Part shown: one piece after another, positions 1 through 8,926 of the stretch
How the letters are laid out: each line of letters starts with the position of its first letter
How positions within the stretch are numbered: the stretch's first letter is position 1
Source of the DNA: Kovacikia minuta CCNUW1
Lineage (GTDB): Bacteria; Cyanobacteriota; Cyanobacteriia; Leptolyngbyales; Leptolyngbyaceae
Length of the DNA stretch: 64,000 bases
Direction: 5' to 3'
NCBI RefSeq assembly: GCF_020091585.1
Contig: NZ_CP083582.1
Location: forward strand, 2,976,001-3,040,000
Program-made: the position numbers and the translations under genes
Notes under the pieces: model-generated
Seen by the model: the letters and a program-made list of their open reading frames with translations, nothing else
Database searches by the model: none
Told to the model about the DNA's origin: nothing

Positions 1-1743
1 GGGAACTGAAGCGCCAGATTGCCATGCCTTACGGATTATACCGGGGGGCAGATCCACGTACTTCCCAGTCCCAACTTCAAGTTTTAAATCGGGTTTTGGT
101 GCAATACCGATACAGTGGCACTCAGCTCGCTATTCTGCGGCTCAGACCGATTATCGGCGATCGCGACTTTCACCATACCCAGCAAAAGGAATCTGACCTT
201 AATTTTTCTCAAATGGTGGGTTCCCACCAGGTTTTTTTGCAAGCACCTCCGGGCAGGGCAAGCAGGCACTCCCTGGCAACTGCGTTGGAGCCAGGGACAC
301 TATCAACCAGAGGGAGCCTGGTACTGGAATTACTTCTATCCCAAAGAAGCGAATCGGGGACTGGATTATCTGGAGGATTTACACAGCCCTGGCTACCTGA
401 CTGTGATCATGCAGCCAGGAGATACAGTTACTCTGGAAGCCAGGGTTGGTTTACCTTCAGCAACTTTGACCAACCTCAGTTCCATGAGTTTTGACCAGAC
501 CGTACTGGCAAAGCAACAACGCTTAGAACGGGAATTCCTGCATCTGCCCCATTTGACGGGGGAATGGTCGGGCACATGGGAACGGCTGCTGAAGATGAGT
601 GACCAGTTCATCGCCTACCAGACCTCCTCAACTGCACCCAGCATCATTGCCGGATATCACTGGTTTGGCGATCGCAGCCGCGATACCCTGCTCTGCCTAC
701 CAGGATTTACCCTTGCCACCAAACGCTATGCCCTTGCCCGCAAGTTTCTCGATCGGCTCGGTCGCCTTTGCTGCCAGGGGCTAATTCCCAACGAAATCTC
801 AACTGGTGGAGACAGTCCCGTTTTTCGCAGTATTGACTGTTCCCTCTGGTGGATTGAGACCCTGGGGCTGTATCTTCAGGCAACCCAGGATTGGGAGTTT
901 CTGGTTGAACAGTATCCGGTGGTCAAGCAAATCTACAAAGCCTTTATTGCAGGCACTCTGCATAACATTCGGGTGGATGCTGCCGACGGGCTAGTGACCT
1001 GGGATGATGCCAGCGTACCGTTAACCTGGATGGATACGATAGTAAACGGGCAACCCGTCACTTCCCGTCATGGTAAACCCGTTGAAATTAATGCCCTCTG
1101 GTATTCTGCCCTTTGTTGGGCAAGCGACTGGGCAAATCGTCTGAGCAAAAGCTCAACAACCCCCAATGTCGATCGCCTGAAGAACCAGGCACGCCGCTAT
1201 GCAGAACAGGCAGAGGAAGTTAAATCGTCCCTGCAAAAGTATTGGAATTCCCAGTTGGGCTATTTGTATGACCGGATTGAACCTGACGATCGCCTGGATG
1301 CAACGATCCGCCCCAATGCTGTGTTGGCGCTTTCGCTGCATCACTGTGGGTTTAGCCGCGAACAGGGGCAGAAAGTGTTGCAGGTTGCCCGCGATCGCCT
1401 GCTGACTCCCTACGGACTCCGCACCCTCGATCCTGGTGATCCTGCCTATGTTGGGTATTACAAAGGCACCCCCCAACAGCGCGACCTTGCTTACCACCAG
1501 GGCACCGTTTGGAGTTGGCTATTGGGACCGTTCATCCGTGCCTGGCATCGTTGCTACGGCAACACGGAACCCCTTCCCCTTGATTTAAATCCTCTCCTGA
1601 CACACTTCAGCCAGCAAACCTGCTTTGATAGCATTTCAGAAGTTTTTGATGGCGATGCCCCCCATCTACCCGGTGGCGCGATCGCCCATGCCATTACCGT
1701 CGCCGAACTGCTGCGCCACTGGCAGGAGCTGGAGTGGAAGTGA
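1..1743 (+). CDS. glycogen debranching enzyme (amylo-alpha-1,6-glucosidase), 5' end outside window, one frame break
   Basis: C-terminal six-hairpin glucosidase part of a bacterial glycogen debranching enzyme, which removes alpha-1,6 branches from glycogen in the cytosol. The signature GYHWFGDRSRDTLLCLPGF lies near 655-710 and is followed by conserved NRLSK/WDDAS and PNAVLALSLHHCGF segments. The reading frame is broken. Bases 3 to about 250 read in one frame (RQIAMPYGLYRGADPRTSQ, then RLRPIIGDRDFHHTQ), while AGQAGTPWQLRWSQGHYQPE and the rest, to the stop at 1743, read one base later. A 7-T run at about 231-237 is close to the break. The earliest ATG of the downstream frame (115) is therefore not the true start. 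Family assignment is firm; whether the break is biological is unknown. Confidence 0.85.
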
Positions 1744-1932
1744 GGTGTTAGGTGTCAGGTGTCAGGTGTCAGGTGTCAGGTAAAACGATATGAAGGCAGA
1801 GGGTAGAGGGCAGAAGCGGATGCAGAGACACGGGGACGTAGGGACGCGGAGGGTTTCATTCAAAATTCAAAATTCTTCCCCATCACCCCACACCCTCTCT
1901 TACCACCCCCCTCACTCCTCACTCCTCACTCC
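1744..1932. repeat. heptamer tandem-repeat spacer (STRR-like)
   Basis: Spacer between two convergent genes made of short arrays with a 7-bp period: GTCAGGT x4 near 1750-1780, GGCAGAG-type near 1797-1815, AAAATTC near 1860-1877 and CTCACTC x4 near 1910-1938. No gene is seen. The last array runs into the 3' end of leuD. Confidence 0.8.
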
Positions 1933-2523
1933 TCACTTCCAAGCCAGGTAGGGGAGTTTCGCCGCTGTCGCTTGAATTTGCTCTGCCTGGGCAATCAGTT
2001 GTCCACAGGCATCCCAACTGCCACTGAGCATCATTTTTCGCGCACTTTCTTCCTTTGAAATGGGGGCAGAAAAATCACCCCAATGAAGTTGCAGGGTTTC
2101 CAGATCGACGGTAACTGGAGTGCAGGGGTCTTCTGTCAAAAAGTCTTGCAAGCGTTTGACGGTTGCAGGGTCGGCAATGACACAGGGAATCCCCAGAGCA
2201 ACACAGTTGCCATAGAAGATTTCAGCGAAGCTCTCGCCGACGATCGCCCGAATTCCCCACTTGGCAAGTGCTTGAGGGGCATGTTCCCGTGAGGAACCGC
2301 AGCCAAAGTTGGCGTTGACCACAAGAATTTCGGCTGCCTGATGATGCTCCTGGTCAAAGGGATGTTGCCCCTTGGCTTGGGCGCGATCGTCAGCAAACAC
2401 CTGAGCACCAAGCCCATCAAAGGTAACGCAGCGCAGAAACCGAGCCGGAATAATCCGATCCGTATCAATATCGTTGCCCCGTAGGGGAATTCCATGCCCC
2501 GAAACTGCCTTAATTACACTCAT
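1933..2523 (-). CDS. leuD: 3-isopropylmalate dehydratase small subunit
   Basis: Small (swivelling) subunit of isopropylmalate isomerase, which with LeuC interconverts 2- and 3-isopropylmalate in leucine synthesis. The family landmarks are [15 protein letters not shown] near the N-terminus and [15 protein letters not shown] in the middle, followed by an [14 protein letters not shown] segment. About 196 residues is normal for the family. The start at 2523 is preferred over 2538 because GGAG lies about seven bases upstream of this ATG and the protein then begins MSVIKAVSG. The large subunit is not in the window. Confidence 0.93.
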   Translation of the reverse strand: MSVIKAVSGHGIPLRGNDIDTDRIIPARFLRCVTFDGLGAQVFADDRAQAKGQHPFDQEHHQAAEILVVNANFGCGSSREHAPQALAKWGIRAIVGESFAEIFYGNCVALGIPCVIADPATVKRLQDFLTEDPCTPVTVDLETLQLHWGDFSAPISKEESARKMMLSGSWDACGQLIAQAEQIQATAAKLPYLAWK

Positions 2524-2610
2524 AAAATGCTCCGCCATTTCAAGATATCTAGTATAGGATGAATGGTCAGTTAAGCCCTATTCTGCAATCTTGCACCTTA
2601 CTTGCTAACT

Positions 2611-3051
2611 ATGCATAGCCAGAATCAGCCGATCATTCTCCTCCCAGTTTTGCTGTCTGCAATGCTCAGCCTGATTGCTCTGCCGCTGACGAATGGACGT
2701 GCCCAGGCTCAAACTGTTAGCAAGCCTGAAATTACTGTTAGTCCCAACGATCGCTCTAGCGAACCGCAGATTGCCATCCGCTCTGACACGCAACAGGTGT
2801 CGCCTGACAACAATCTGATTACGGCAACCGGGAATGTGTTCTTTCTTGCCCCTGCTCAGCAAATCGAGGCAACGGCAATGCAAGTTCAATATTTTAGAAA
2901 CGAACAGCGCGTGGTGTTAACGGGAAATGTCTCCCTCAAGCAACCGGATAAGACCATCAAAGCTGATAAAGTTACCTGCATTCTGGGAACGGGAGAATGT
3001 AATGTTGCAGAGATGACCCAACCAACGCCCATGCCTGCCCAGAAGCAATAA
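2611..3051 (+). CDS. LptA/OstA-like periplasmic protein
   Basis: Small exported protein of the OstA/LptA beta-jellyroll family, which in Gram-negative bacteria bridges lipopolysaccharide transport across the periplasm. A hydrophobic N-terminal segment (ILLPVLLSAMLSLIALPL) ends in an AQA-type signal-peptidase site. The rest shows the family pattern of short strands: DNNLITATGNVFFLA, then IEATAMQVQYFRNEQRVVLTG and KADKV. It is divergent from leuD and about 146 residues long. The ATG at 2611 is chosen over an in-frame TTG at 2602; neither has a clear ribosome binding site. An LPS-transport role is inferred from the fold only. Confidence 0.75.
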   Translation: MHSQNQPIILLPVLLSAMLSLIALPLTNGRAQAQTVSKPEITVSPNDRSSEPQIAIRSDTQQVSPDNNLITATGNVFFLAPAQQIEATAMQVQYFRNEQRVVLTGNVSLKQPDKTIKADKVTCILGTGECNVAEMTQPTPMPAQKQ

Positions 3052-3081
3052 ACAGAAAGGTGATGAAGGCTTTCGTATGCT

Positions 3082-3110
3082 GTAGAGGCGTTCCGGCGGA
3101 ACGTCTCTAC
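3082..3110. repeat. 29-bp palindromic repeat, family A
   Basis: Nearly perfect inverted repeat with the arms GTAGAGGCGTTCC and GGAACGTCTCTAC around a GGC centre. A close relative with the same GAGACGCTCCGGCGGAG core lies at 46282-46309. It sits directly downstream of the LptA-like gene and could act as its terminator, but it belongs to a dispersed palindrome family. Confidence 0.75.
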
Positions 3111-3230
3111 GAATATGCTCCACAAATCTGAAACACGCCCCAGAATGGCTACCAATTTAACGTGGGACACTTCAGGAAATCAGGAGTCAGAACTCTCCTG
3201 GTGACCGACTCCTAGCGACCGACTGCTCCC

Positions 3231-3725
3231 CTAGCGGATAGCCTGAAGAAACTCCTTGATTGCCTGGGTTCATCCTGCGATCGAGTATGCTCTGCCAGCA
3301 ATTGCAGATTCAAATTTGGAAAGAATTCGCTCTGATCAGCCTGGCGATAGTTTTCACCTCGGAGGTCATAGAGAGTAATACCAATTTGAATTGAAAATGC
3401 GACCGATCGGGTAGGGGCGTTTGGCCAAACGCCCTTACAGGATGTTGATGTGCCACGAAGACTGTTTAAATTGGTACAAATTCGTTGCTCTGCCAGATCA
3501 ACACCTCAGGAACATCGAGCACATGGTAGACTGCTAACTTGTCTACACCTCCGCTGGTTAAATTTACTTCGATCGCAAAATCAGGCAGTTCTTTCAAGTC
3601 CCTAGACAGTAAGCACTCGTCAGGCTCCAACCCTCTCGCCTTCGCTTCTCGCCGAAACGTGGTTGCTCCATACCCATGCAAAGGAATCGGACTTGAATGA
3701 AGGTGGACATACGTGTAGAACCCTC
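3231..3725 (-). pseudogene. Uma2-family endonuclease remnant, disrupted by a MITE-like insert
   Basis: Remnant of a Uma2 (PD-(D/E)XK fold) gene. The upstream part reads HGYGATTFRREAKARGLEPD and PDFAIEVNLTSGGVDKL, then VPEVLIWQSNEF, where it runs into a 98-bp insert (3379-3476) and stops. Beyond the insert the same strand resumes with TLYDLRGENYRQADQSEFFP and NLNLQLLAEH, typical of the Uma2 C-terminus. A further frame change is needed to reach KEFLQAIR and a stop at about 3231. The N-terminal third is missing: a stop lies just upstream of 3725. I infer a dead gene. Confidence 0.75.
3379..3476. mobile_element. 98-bp MITE-like element with TA ends
   Basis: The ends are inverted (TACCAATTTGAA at the left, TTTAAATTGGTA at the right) and start with TA on both sides, as expected for a TA target duplication. 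The middle carries a perfect-looking palindrome at 3412-3437 (GGGCGTTTGGCCAAACGCCC). The Uma2 reading resumes outside both ends, which defines the insertion boundaries. It is too short to encode a transposase. A Tc1/IS630-type origin is inferred from the TA target only. Confidence 0.65.
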
Positions 3726-3745
3726 ACAGTCAGTACTGAATAACC

Positions 3746-4081
3746 TTAGAGAAGCCGAAAAATGAAGGGATAGCGGTAGGGCTTGTCGGTGTTGGTCGCC
3801 GTATGAACGATCGCCACGATCGGCATGATAAAAGCCACCAGGCCTAAGATGATCAACAGCGGAATTCCGATCACCAAAAATGCCAGGATGCCAAAAATAA
3901 CCCCGTAGATATACAGATTAATGTGAAAGTTAATCGACTCCTTGGCATTCTCTTTTACGATCGGATCTTCCGATACCAGCAAAATCGCGATCGGAACCCC
4001 AATTGAAATCACCAGCGGACTGAAAAAGATTGCACCATGACAGAAGGCTGACAGAAGTTTGCGCTTGTCTGGGTCGTACAT
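3746..4081 (-). CDS. DUF4870-type small membrane protein
   Basis: About 111 residues with three hydrophobic segments and the DUF4870/Tic20-like pattern: KLLSAFCHGAIFFSPLV, then VKENAKESINFHINLYIYG and a long final hydrophobic stretch ending in YRYPFIFRLL. An integral cytoplasmic-membrane protein of unknown role. The ATG at 4081 is preferred over an in-frame TTG two codons upstream. It shares its orientation with nadC upstream, 147 bp away, but the spacer between them carries 7-bp repeats (GGCTTCT type, 4160-4205), so co-transcription is uncertain. Confidence 0.75.
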   Translation of the reverse strand: MYDPDKRKLLSAFCHGAIFFSPLVISIGVPIAILLVSEDPIVKENAKESINFHINLYIYGVIFGILAFLVIGIPLLIILGLVAFIMPIVAIVHTATNTDKPYRYPFIFRLL

Positions 4082-4227
4082 ATTCAAACCTGCATGCTGA
4101 ATGCTGATCCCATTCTAGTTAGAAAATAGAAGGCAGAAGGCAGAATCCAGAATGGCTTTCTTCTCCTGGCTTCTGGTTCCTGGCTTCTGGTTCCTGGCTT
4201 CTGGTTCCTTAATTTCATGTAGACCTG

Positions 4228-5091
4228 TTACCGCATCTTCATACTCAAATCCAACCAGGTCGATCGCGTCACTGGAGCACTGCTGGAAATGTAGTCTACT
4301 CCGGTTGTGGCGATGGTACGAATGGTTTCCAGGGTAATATTTCCCGACGCTTCAATCTTGATCCGTTCGTTTGTTTGATGAATCAATTGAACCGCTTGTT
4401 GCATCGTTTCAATTGACATATTGTCCAGCATAATGATGTCTGCGCCATGCTTCAGGGCTTCCTGCACCATCTCAAGATTTTCCGTTTCAACTTCAATTGT
4501 GAGGGGGTATGGCATGCGATCGCGAATTTGGGCGATCGCATCTGCAATCCCTCCTGCCGCTGCGATATGGTTATCCTTGATCATGACGGCATCATCCAAC
4601 CCCATCCGGTGATTCACCGCTCCTCCCACCTGAGTTGCATACTTCTCCAACAATCGTAATCCCGGTGTTGTTTTCCGCGTATCAACCAATTGAGCGGGTA
4701 AATCCGCAATCAAATCCACATATTTGCGGGTCATTGTTGCAATTCCACTCAACCGCATCGCTAAATTCAACGCCGTTCGTTCGCCGGTGAGTAAGGCTTC
4801 CAGGGAACCTTCTAATGCAGCGATCGCCTGTCCCTTCTGACAAACCTCCCCCTCGTTCAATTTTGGGATCAGGGCTGCCTGCGGGTCGAGAAGTTGAAAC
4901 ACCCGCGCTGCCACAGGCAAACCTGCAACAATTCCAGTCTCTTTTGCCACCCACTCTGCCCGTCCAGTTTTGTCCCCTGGAAGCGTAAGCCCCTGAGTTG
5001 TGCGATCGCCCCGCCCAATATCCTCCAGCAACCAACTTTTTAACAGTTGATCCAACACTAAAATTGGCGGCAATACGGCAGAGGATTTCAT
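4228..5091 (-). CDS. nadC: nicotinate-nucleotide pyrophosphorylase (carboxylating)
   Basis: Quinolinate phosphoribosyltransferase, which makes nicotinate mononucleotide from quinolinate and PRPP in de novo NAD synthesis. Landmarks in order: EDIGRGDRTTQGL near the N-terminus, ALNLAMRLSGIATMTRKYVD, the phosphate-binding VDTRKTTPGLRLLEKYA, then GGAVNHRMGLDDAVMIKDNH and the late EASGNITLETI with GVDYIS. The length of 287 residues is normal. No nadA or nadB is present nearby. Confidence 0.95.
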   Translation of the reverse strand: MKSSAVLPPILVLDQLLKSWLLEDIGRGDRTTQGLTLPGDKTGRAEWVAKETGIVAGLPVAARVFQLLDPQAALIPKLNEGEVCQKGQAIAALEGSLEALLTGERTALNLAMRLSGIATMTRKYVDLIADLPAQLVDTRKTTPGLRLLEKYATQVGGAVNHRMGLDDAVMIKDNHIAAAGGIADAIAQIRDRMPYPLTIEVETENLEMVQEALKHGADIIMLDNMSIETMQQAVQLIHQTNERIKIEASGNITLETIRTIATTGVDYISSSAPVTRSTWLDLSMKMR

Positions 5092-5296
5092 CTGAAGCAG
5101 GGTGAAGGAAAGGGGGAGTGGGGAGTGGGAGTGTGCGGAATGGGGAGTAGGGAATGGAGAATGGGATTACCTCACTCCTCACTCTGAAATCTACCACCTA
5201 CCACCTTAATCCTTTCCCTAACACTTGACACCTGACACCTGACACCTATTCCCTTCTGGCTCCTGGCTCCTGAATCCTCCCCTCTGCCCTGGGGCA
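5092..5296. repeat. heptamer repeat spacer
   Basis: Spacer between nadC and the serine hydrolase gene with short 7-bp arrays: GGGAGTG-type near 5117-5160, CTACCAC-type near 5190-5205 and GACACCT x3 near 5224-5250. No gene is seen. Confidence 0.65.
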
Positions 5297-7234
5297 CTAG
5301 TTGGGTGTTGATTCCTCTGAAGTCGATTCCTCCGATTGGTTGCCGGAAGCGGGCGAACTATCAAGGGTTGGAGAGGATTCGCCGGTTGGACTGGGAGCGT
5401 ACTGCCCGGTTGGACTGGGGGAGTACTGCCCGGTTGGGCTAAGCGGCGAAGCGGTTGGGCTGACTGATGGGGTAGCAGGGGCGATGGTTGGGGTAACAGC
5501 AGGTTGTGTGCCTGTTGTTCGGGTGAAGTACTGGTAAGCCAGACGGGAAATTTGGCTGACAAAATCATACGCCCGATCGTCATTGAACGCACGCTTGACC
5601 AGGACAACAGCGGCATAGCGCTTGCCATTAGGCAGGTCGATTAACCCCACATCACCGATCATCGTGCCAATATCCCCGGTCTTATGGGCAATGGTTGCAC
5701 CTGCGCCCAACCCTTGAGGAAGTTGACTTCGGTTTTCGGTTTGGCGCATGATGTCCAACATGCGATCGCGCGATCGCATCGACATCAGCTCTCCCTGACT
5801 AATACGTGCCATTAACAGCGCCATGTCTCTGGGAGTGGTTGTATTCGTACCTTGCAGGTCAGGCAGGGGACGATTAATTGTGGTTGATTGTAGACCCCAG
5901 GATTTAAACCGTTGGTTCAGGGCATTCATTCCCCCCAAGCGGGCAATAACCATATTGGTTGCCGTATTGTCACTAATCGTAATCATCTTGGTAACGGTTT
6001 CCAGAGCTGTAAACCGCGTGCCGGGTTGCTGATACTGCATTTCCCCAGAACCGTTTCCAATTAGCTCTTTCCGTAAGGTCAGAGGTTCATCCAGCCGAAT
6101 TTTGCCCGCATCCAAATCCTGGAAAAAAGCAACCAGAATAGGCACCTTAATGGTGCTGGCCGAAGAAAAAGTAGCTTCTCCATTAATATCAACATAGGCA
6201 TTTTTATCCAAATCCAGGAAAAAAAGCCCCGTTGCCATTTGAGCATTCTTACCCAGTAAGGTCTGAAGCGCTAACTTCAGAGGGGTCATTTCCTGTCCCA
6301 GTTTGGGTAACTCATTCAGCGATGTTGCCGCCCCTGCATTCGCAGGAACCGCGACGCTGGCTTGTTTGTTTTGTTGAGAGGCACCTGCAGGCGATCGACT
6401 CGCGGGGTCCCACATCGACAGCATCGTACCTGCCAGCACCCCTACCCCCACACTCAAAATCACCATCCGAGCAGCATAAAGAGCGGCAGAAAGACCCGGC
6501 GAACGGGGCTTAACTACCCGCTCTCGTTTGGCCGTGTGGGCAGCCATCCGACTGTCTGCACCATTAAACTGGGTTGGAGCCTGCGTTGGCAGGCGGTTCG
6601 CACCTGGAATCAGCCCTCCTGAACGGCTTCCATTGGTTCTATGGGGAAGTAGCTGGTTGTAGCGATCGCGAATCCCTCGATGAACCGTCGGTTGCAGCAG
6701 ACTGGGCGATTTCGACCCCCTATCCCTAGCCGGAACCGATCGCGCAGGAACGGAACCATGCCCACCTTCTCCTCCCGCTTTGACAAAGTTTTTCGGTTTG
6801 TTGGTAGCACCGTCCCGGTTCGTTAACCCAACTCTATTACTCTGACGTTCTCCCCCATTGGAACGAAGAGTTTCCCCCCTCGACCTGGTTGCATCCCGGT
6901 TCTGACTCCGTTTTGATTGGGCAGGCGTTCGTCTGGAACCTTTACCAAACAACCGATTCCAAAAATTCGGTAGACGGCGCTCAGAGGATTTGTCTTTTGA
7001 ACCCGCACTCTGCGCCTGTCCCTTATCTGGAGGGGAAATCAGGTCAAAGGAAGGAGAATTGTTCCCCCGCACTTGACTCCCATTCGGTTGCTGATAACTG
7101 TCGGGATGCCCATTCCAGCTACCTTTCAACAATTGACGCGTTTGCCATGCGATCGCGCTCAAGCCGCGACTGCCGCCGCAACGGCAATAGTTCGGGGGAC
7201 ATTCCAACTGTCCTGGAAACTTTTGTTGATCCAT
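5297..7234 (-). CDS. membrane-anchored serine hydrolase, class A beta-lactamase-like
   Basis: A long, low-complexity cytoplasmic N-terminus rich in R, S, N and P (about 245 residues) leads to one transmembrane segment (about 250-275, AARMVILSVGVGVLAGTML). An extracytoplasmic beta-lactamase-fold domain follows. Active-site motifs are S-T-I-K (about 360-363), S-D-N (about 421) and H-K-T-G (about 517-520). The tail after about 575 is a Pro/Ser/Thr repeat (YSPSPTGQ and YAPSPTGE units). The family includes D,D-peptidases and housekeeping homologues, so beta-lactam hydrolysis is not implied. The N-terminus is uncertain: an ATG at 7292 opens 57 codons in another frame (MSESGDLPHKSRQN...), so the true start could lie upstream with a one-base shift. 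Confidence 0.8.
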   Translation of the reverse strand: MDQQKFPGQLECPPNYCRCGGSRGLSAIAWQTRQLLKGSWNGHPDSYQQPNGSQVRGNNSPSFDLISPPDKGQAQSAGSKDKSSERRLPNFWNRLFGKGSRRTPAQSKRSQNRDATRSRGETLRSNGGERQSNRVGLTNRDGATNKPKNFVKAGGEGGHGSVPARSVPARDRGSKSPSLLQPTVHRGIRDRYNQLLPHRTNGSRSGGLIPGANRLPTQAPTQFNGADSRMAAHTAKRERVVKPRSPGLSAALYAARMVILSVGVGVLAGTMLSMWDPASRSPAGASQQNKQASVAVPANAGAATSLNELPKLGQEMTPLKLALQTLLGKNAQMATGLFFLDLDKNAYVDINGEATFSSASTIKVPILVAFFQDLDAGKIRLDEPLTLRKELIGNGSGEMQYQQPGTRFTALETVTKMITISDNTATNMVIARLGGMNALNQRFKSWGLQSTTINRPLPDLQGTNTTTPRDMALLMARISQGELMSMRSRDRMLDIMRQTENRSQLPQGLGAGATIAHKTGDIGTMIGDVGLIDLPNGKRYAAVVLVKRAFNDDRAYDFVSQISRLAYQYFTRTTGTQPAVTPTIAPATPSVSPTASPLSPTGQYSPSPTGQYAPSPTGESSPTLDSSPASGNQSEESTSEESTPN

Positions 7235-7524
7235 TTAATCCAGAAGATCCATTTTGGCGTGACTTATGCGGCAGGTCGCCCGACTCAGACATGATGGAAA
7301 CCCCGTCAAAGTTCTAATCGAAACATTACCAGAAAAAAGCAAAATTATAGACCAGGCCGTCTGCAAATGTCATTTTAGATTTTTGGATAGAGATCGACAC
7401 TGTTAAGGAACGACAGAGGGCAGGAGGCAGGAGATGGGAAGGGAGGGGAAATATTTTTTATCCTTTATCCCCTTCCCCCTTTCCCCTCCTTCCCTTCCCC
7501 TTTACCTACCACCTAATACCTAAC

Positions 7525-8430
7525 CTATTTTCCCTCCTCTGACTCCTCAATGCCTTCTTTCCCCGATCGTGGGTTCTGAATTGCCCACTCAATCTGGCTC
7601 AAAATCCCCCTTAACAAAGCAACCTCTTCCGTCGAAGGGAGTGCCCGGTTGAACAAGCGGCGAAATTTTCTCATGCGGCTATCCGCTGTGTGGGGATAGA
7701 GATAGCCAATCTTCAACAGAACCGCTTCCAGATGCTGGTAATAGGCTTCAAGACTATCGAGAGAAGCGGGTGTGGGGTGTGGGGTGTGGGGTGTGGAAGT
7801 TTTGAGTGTTGAATGCTGAATGGAAGCTGAGGACTGAGGACTGAGGACTGAGGACTGAGTGCTGGAAGTCCCCGTGTTTCCCTCTCCCTGTGTCTCCGTG
7901 TCTTCCTCCACGGCTGACTCCTGACTCCTGACTTCTGACGCCTGAAATAATTCATAGCAACAAATCGCCACAGCCTGCGCCAGATTCAAAGAGGGGTAAA
8001 TGGGGCTGGTGGGAATTTGGAGAAAGCGCTGGGCATAGCTAAGTTCCCTATTGTTTAACCCCCGATCTTCAGGACCAAAGATGAGGGCAGCATTTCCGTG
8101 GTGGGCAACTTCCAGGAGCCAGGGAAGAATGATTTTGGGAGGTTCCAGGGTAATGTCTAACGTGCGAGGACGGGCAGTAGTGGCGATCGCCCACCGACAC
8201 CCACGCAACGCCTCAGGTAAGGTTCCGACGACCCCTGCTGCCTCCAACACATCACCCGCATGCACCGCCATCTGCCGGGCCTCTGGTCCCAAAAGGTCAC
8301 ACTTAGGAGCCACCAATATCAGCGTCCTCAAGCCCATATTCTTCATCGCTCGCGCGATCGCCCCTACATTTAGCGCCCCCGCTGGCTCAACCAAAACAAT
8401 TCGAATATTCGCCAACGCTGTTTTAACCAT
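7525..8430 (-). CDS. TrmH/SpoU-family RNA methyltransferase (TrmJ-like) with repeat-derived insert
   Basis: SPOUT-class methyltransferase that 2'-O-methylates RNA, most like the tRNA position-32 enzyme TrmJ. Motifs: VEPAGALNVGAIARAMKNMG at the N-terminus, ALIFGPEDRGLNNREL and the knot-forming IYPSLNLAQAVAICCYELFQ. The helical C-terminal part (YYQHLEAVLLKIGYLYPH and MRKFRRLFNRA) is typical. Between them, residues of about 165-222 are a low-complexity insert (QSSVLSPQSSASIQHS, then TPHTPHPTP) whose DNA, about 7768-7940, is the same heptamer repeat found in spacers. The insert lies between the SPOUT domain and the C-terminal extension and probably forms a flexible linker. Confidence 0.87.
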   Translation of the reverse strand: MVKTALANIRIVLVEPAGALNVGAIARAMKNMGLRTLILVAPKCDLLGPEARQMAVHAGDVLEAAGVVGTLPEALRGCRWAIATTARPRTLDITLEPPKIILPWLLEVAHHGNAALIFGPEDRGLNNRELSYAQRFLQIPTSPIYPSLNLAQAVAICCYELFQASEVRSQESAVEEDTETQGEGNTGTSSTQSSVLSPQSSASIQHSTLKTSTPHTPHPTPASLDSLEAYYQHLEAVLLKIGYLYPHTADSRMRKFRRLFNRALPSTEEVALLRGILSQIEWAIQNPRSGKEGIEESEEGK

Positions 8431-8560
8431 GCAAAACGTTTAATATTAAGTTTTATGATGCTAGGTCATGGAACCAGAAGCCAGGAACCAGAAGCCAAGA
8501 TTAACTTAAAACTTAATATTCAAAACTCAAAACTTAAAATCCTCTCGCCCTCCCCCTGCC

Positions 8561-8716
8561 ATGCCGCGCTCTCGCCCCAAGTCTGATTTACCCACCAAGA
8601 TCTGCCCTGTTTGCGATCGACCGTTCGCCTGGCGCAAAAAATGGGAAGATTGCTGGAACGATGTGAAATACTGCTCGGAGCGATGTCGGCGGCGGCGATC
8701 GCAAGCCAGTGGGTAG
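8561..8716 (+). CDS. DUF2256-type small cysteine-rich protein
   Basis: A 51-residue reading frame starting ATG CCG CGC TCT and ending TAG at 8716. It contains [17 protein letters not shown], then a [13 protein letters not shown] cluster, the hallmark of DUF2256: four cysteines in CxxC and CxxxC pairs, likely binding a metal, with a basic tail. The function is unknown. In other bacteria such genes often sit near photolyase/cryptochrome genes; none is seen here. Confidence 0.8.
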   Translation: MPRSRPKSDLPTKICPVCDRPFAWRKKWEDCWNDVKYCSERCRRRRSQASG

Positions 8717-8926
8717 GAGTGTCAAATAGCAGGGACCTTTTCCCCAGCAACTCAGCAACTCATCCAAAGCAGTCCAGAAGTCTGTGTTACAGATATCGTT
8801 TGCCAATCATTCCATCATTTGGAGTGAGTATCTATGTGGATGGATTAACTGCTTGTTAACCGCTAATCGCTAACGGCTGACAACTAAAAGCTAATCGCTA
8901 GTAATCAATTTTTCGAGGTTCCAGGA

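Noticed and set aside
1744-1932. Tandem repeats as a CRISPR array
   Set aside because: Units are 7 bp, contiguous and without unique spacers; no cas genes are seen in the window.
5297-7234. Beta-lactam resistance gene
   Set aside because: The S-T-I-K, S-D-N and K-T-G motifs are shared with many non-resistance serine hydrolases of this fold, and the long low-complexity N-terminus is typical of cyanobacterial housekeeping members.
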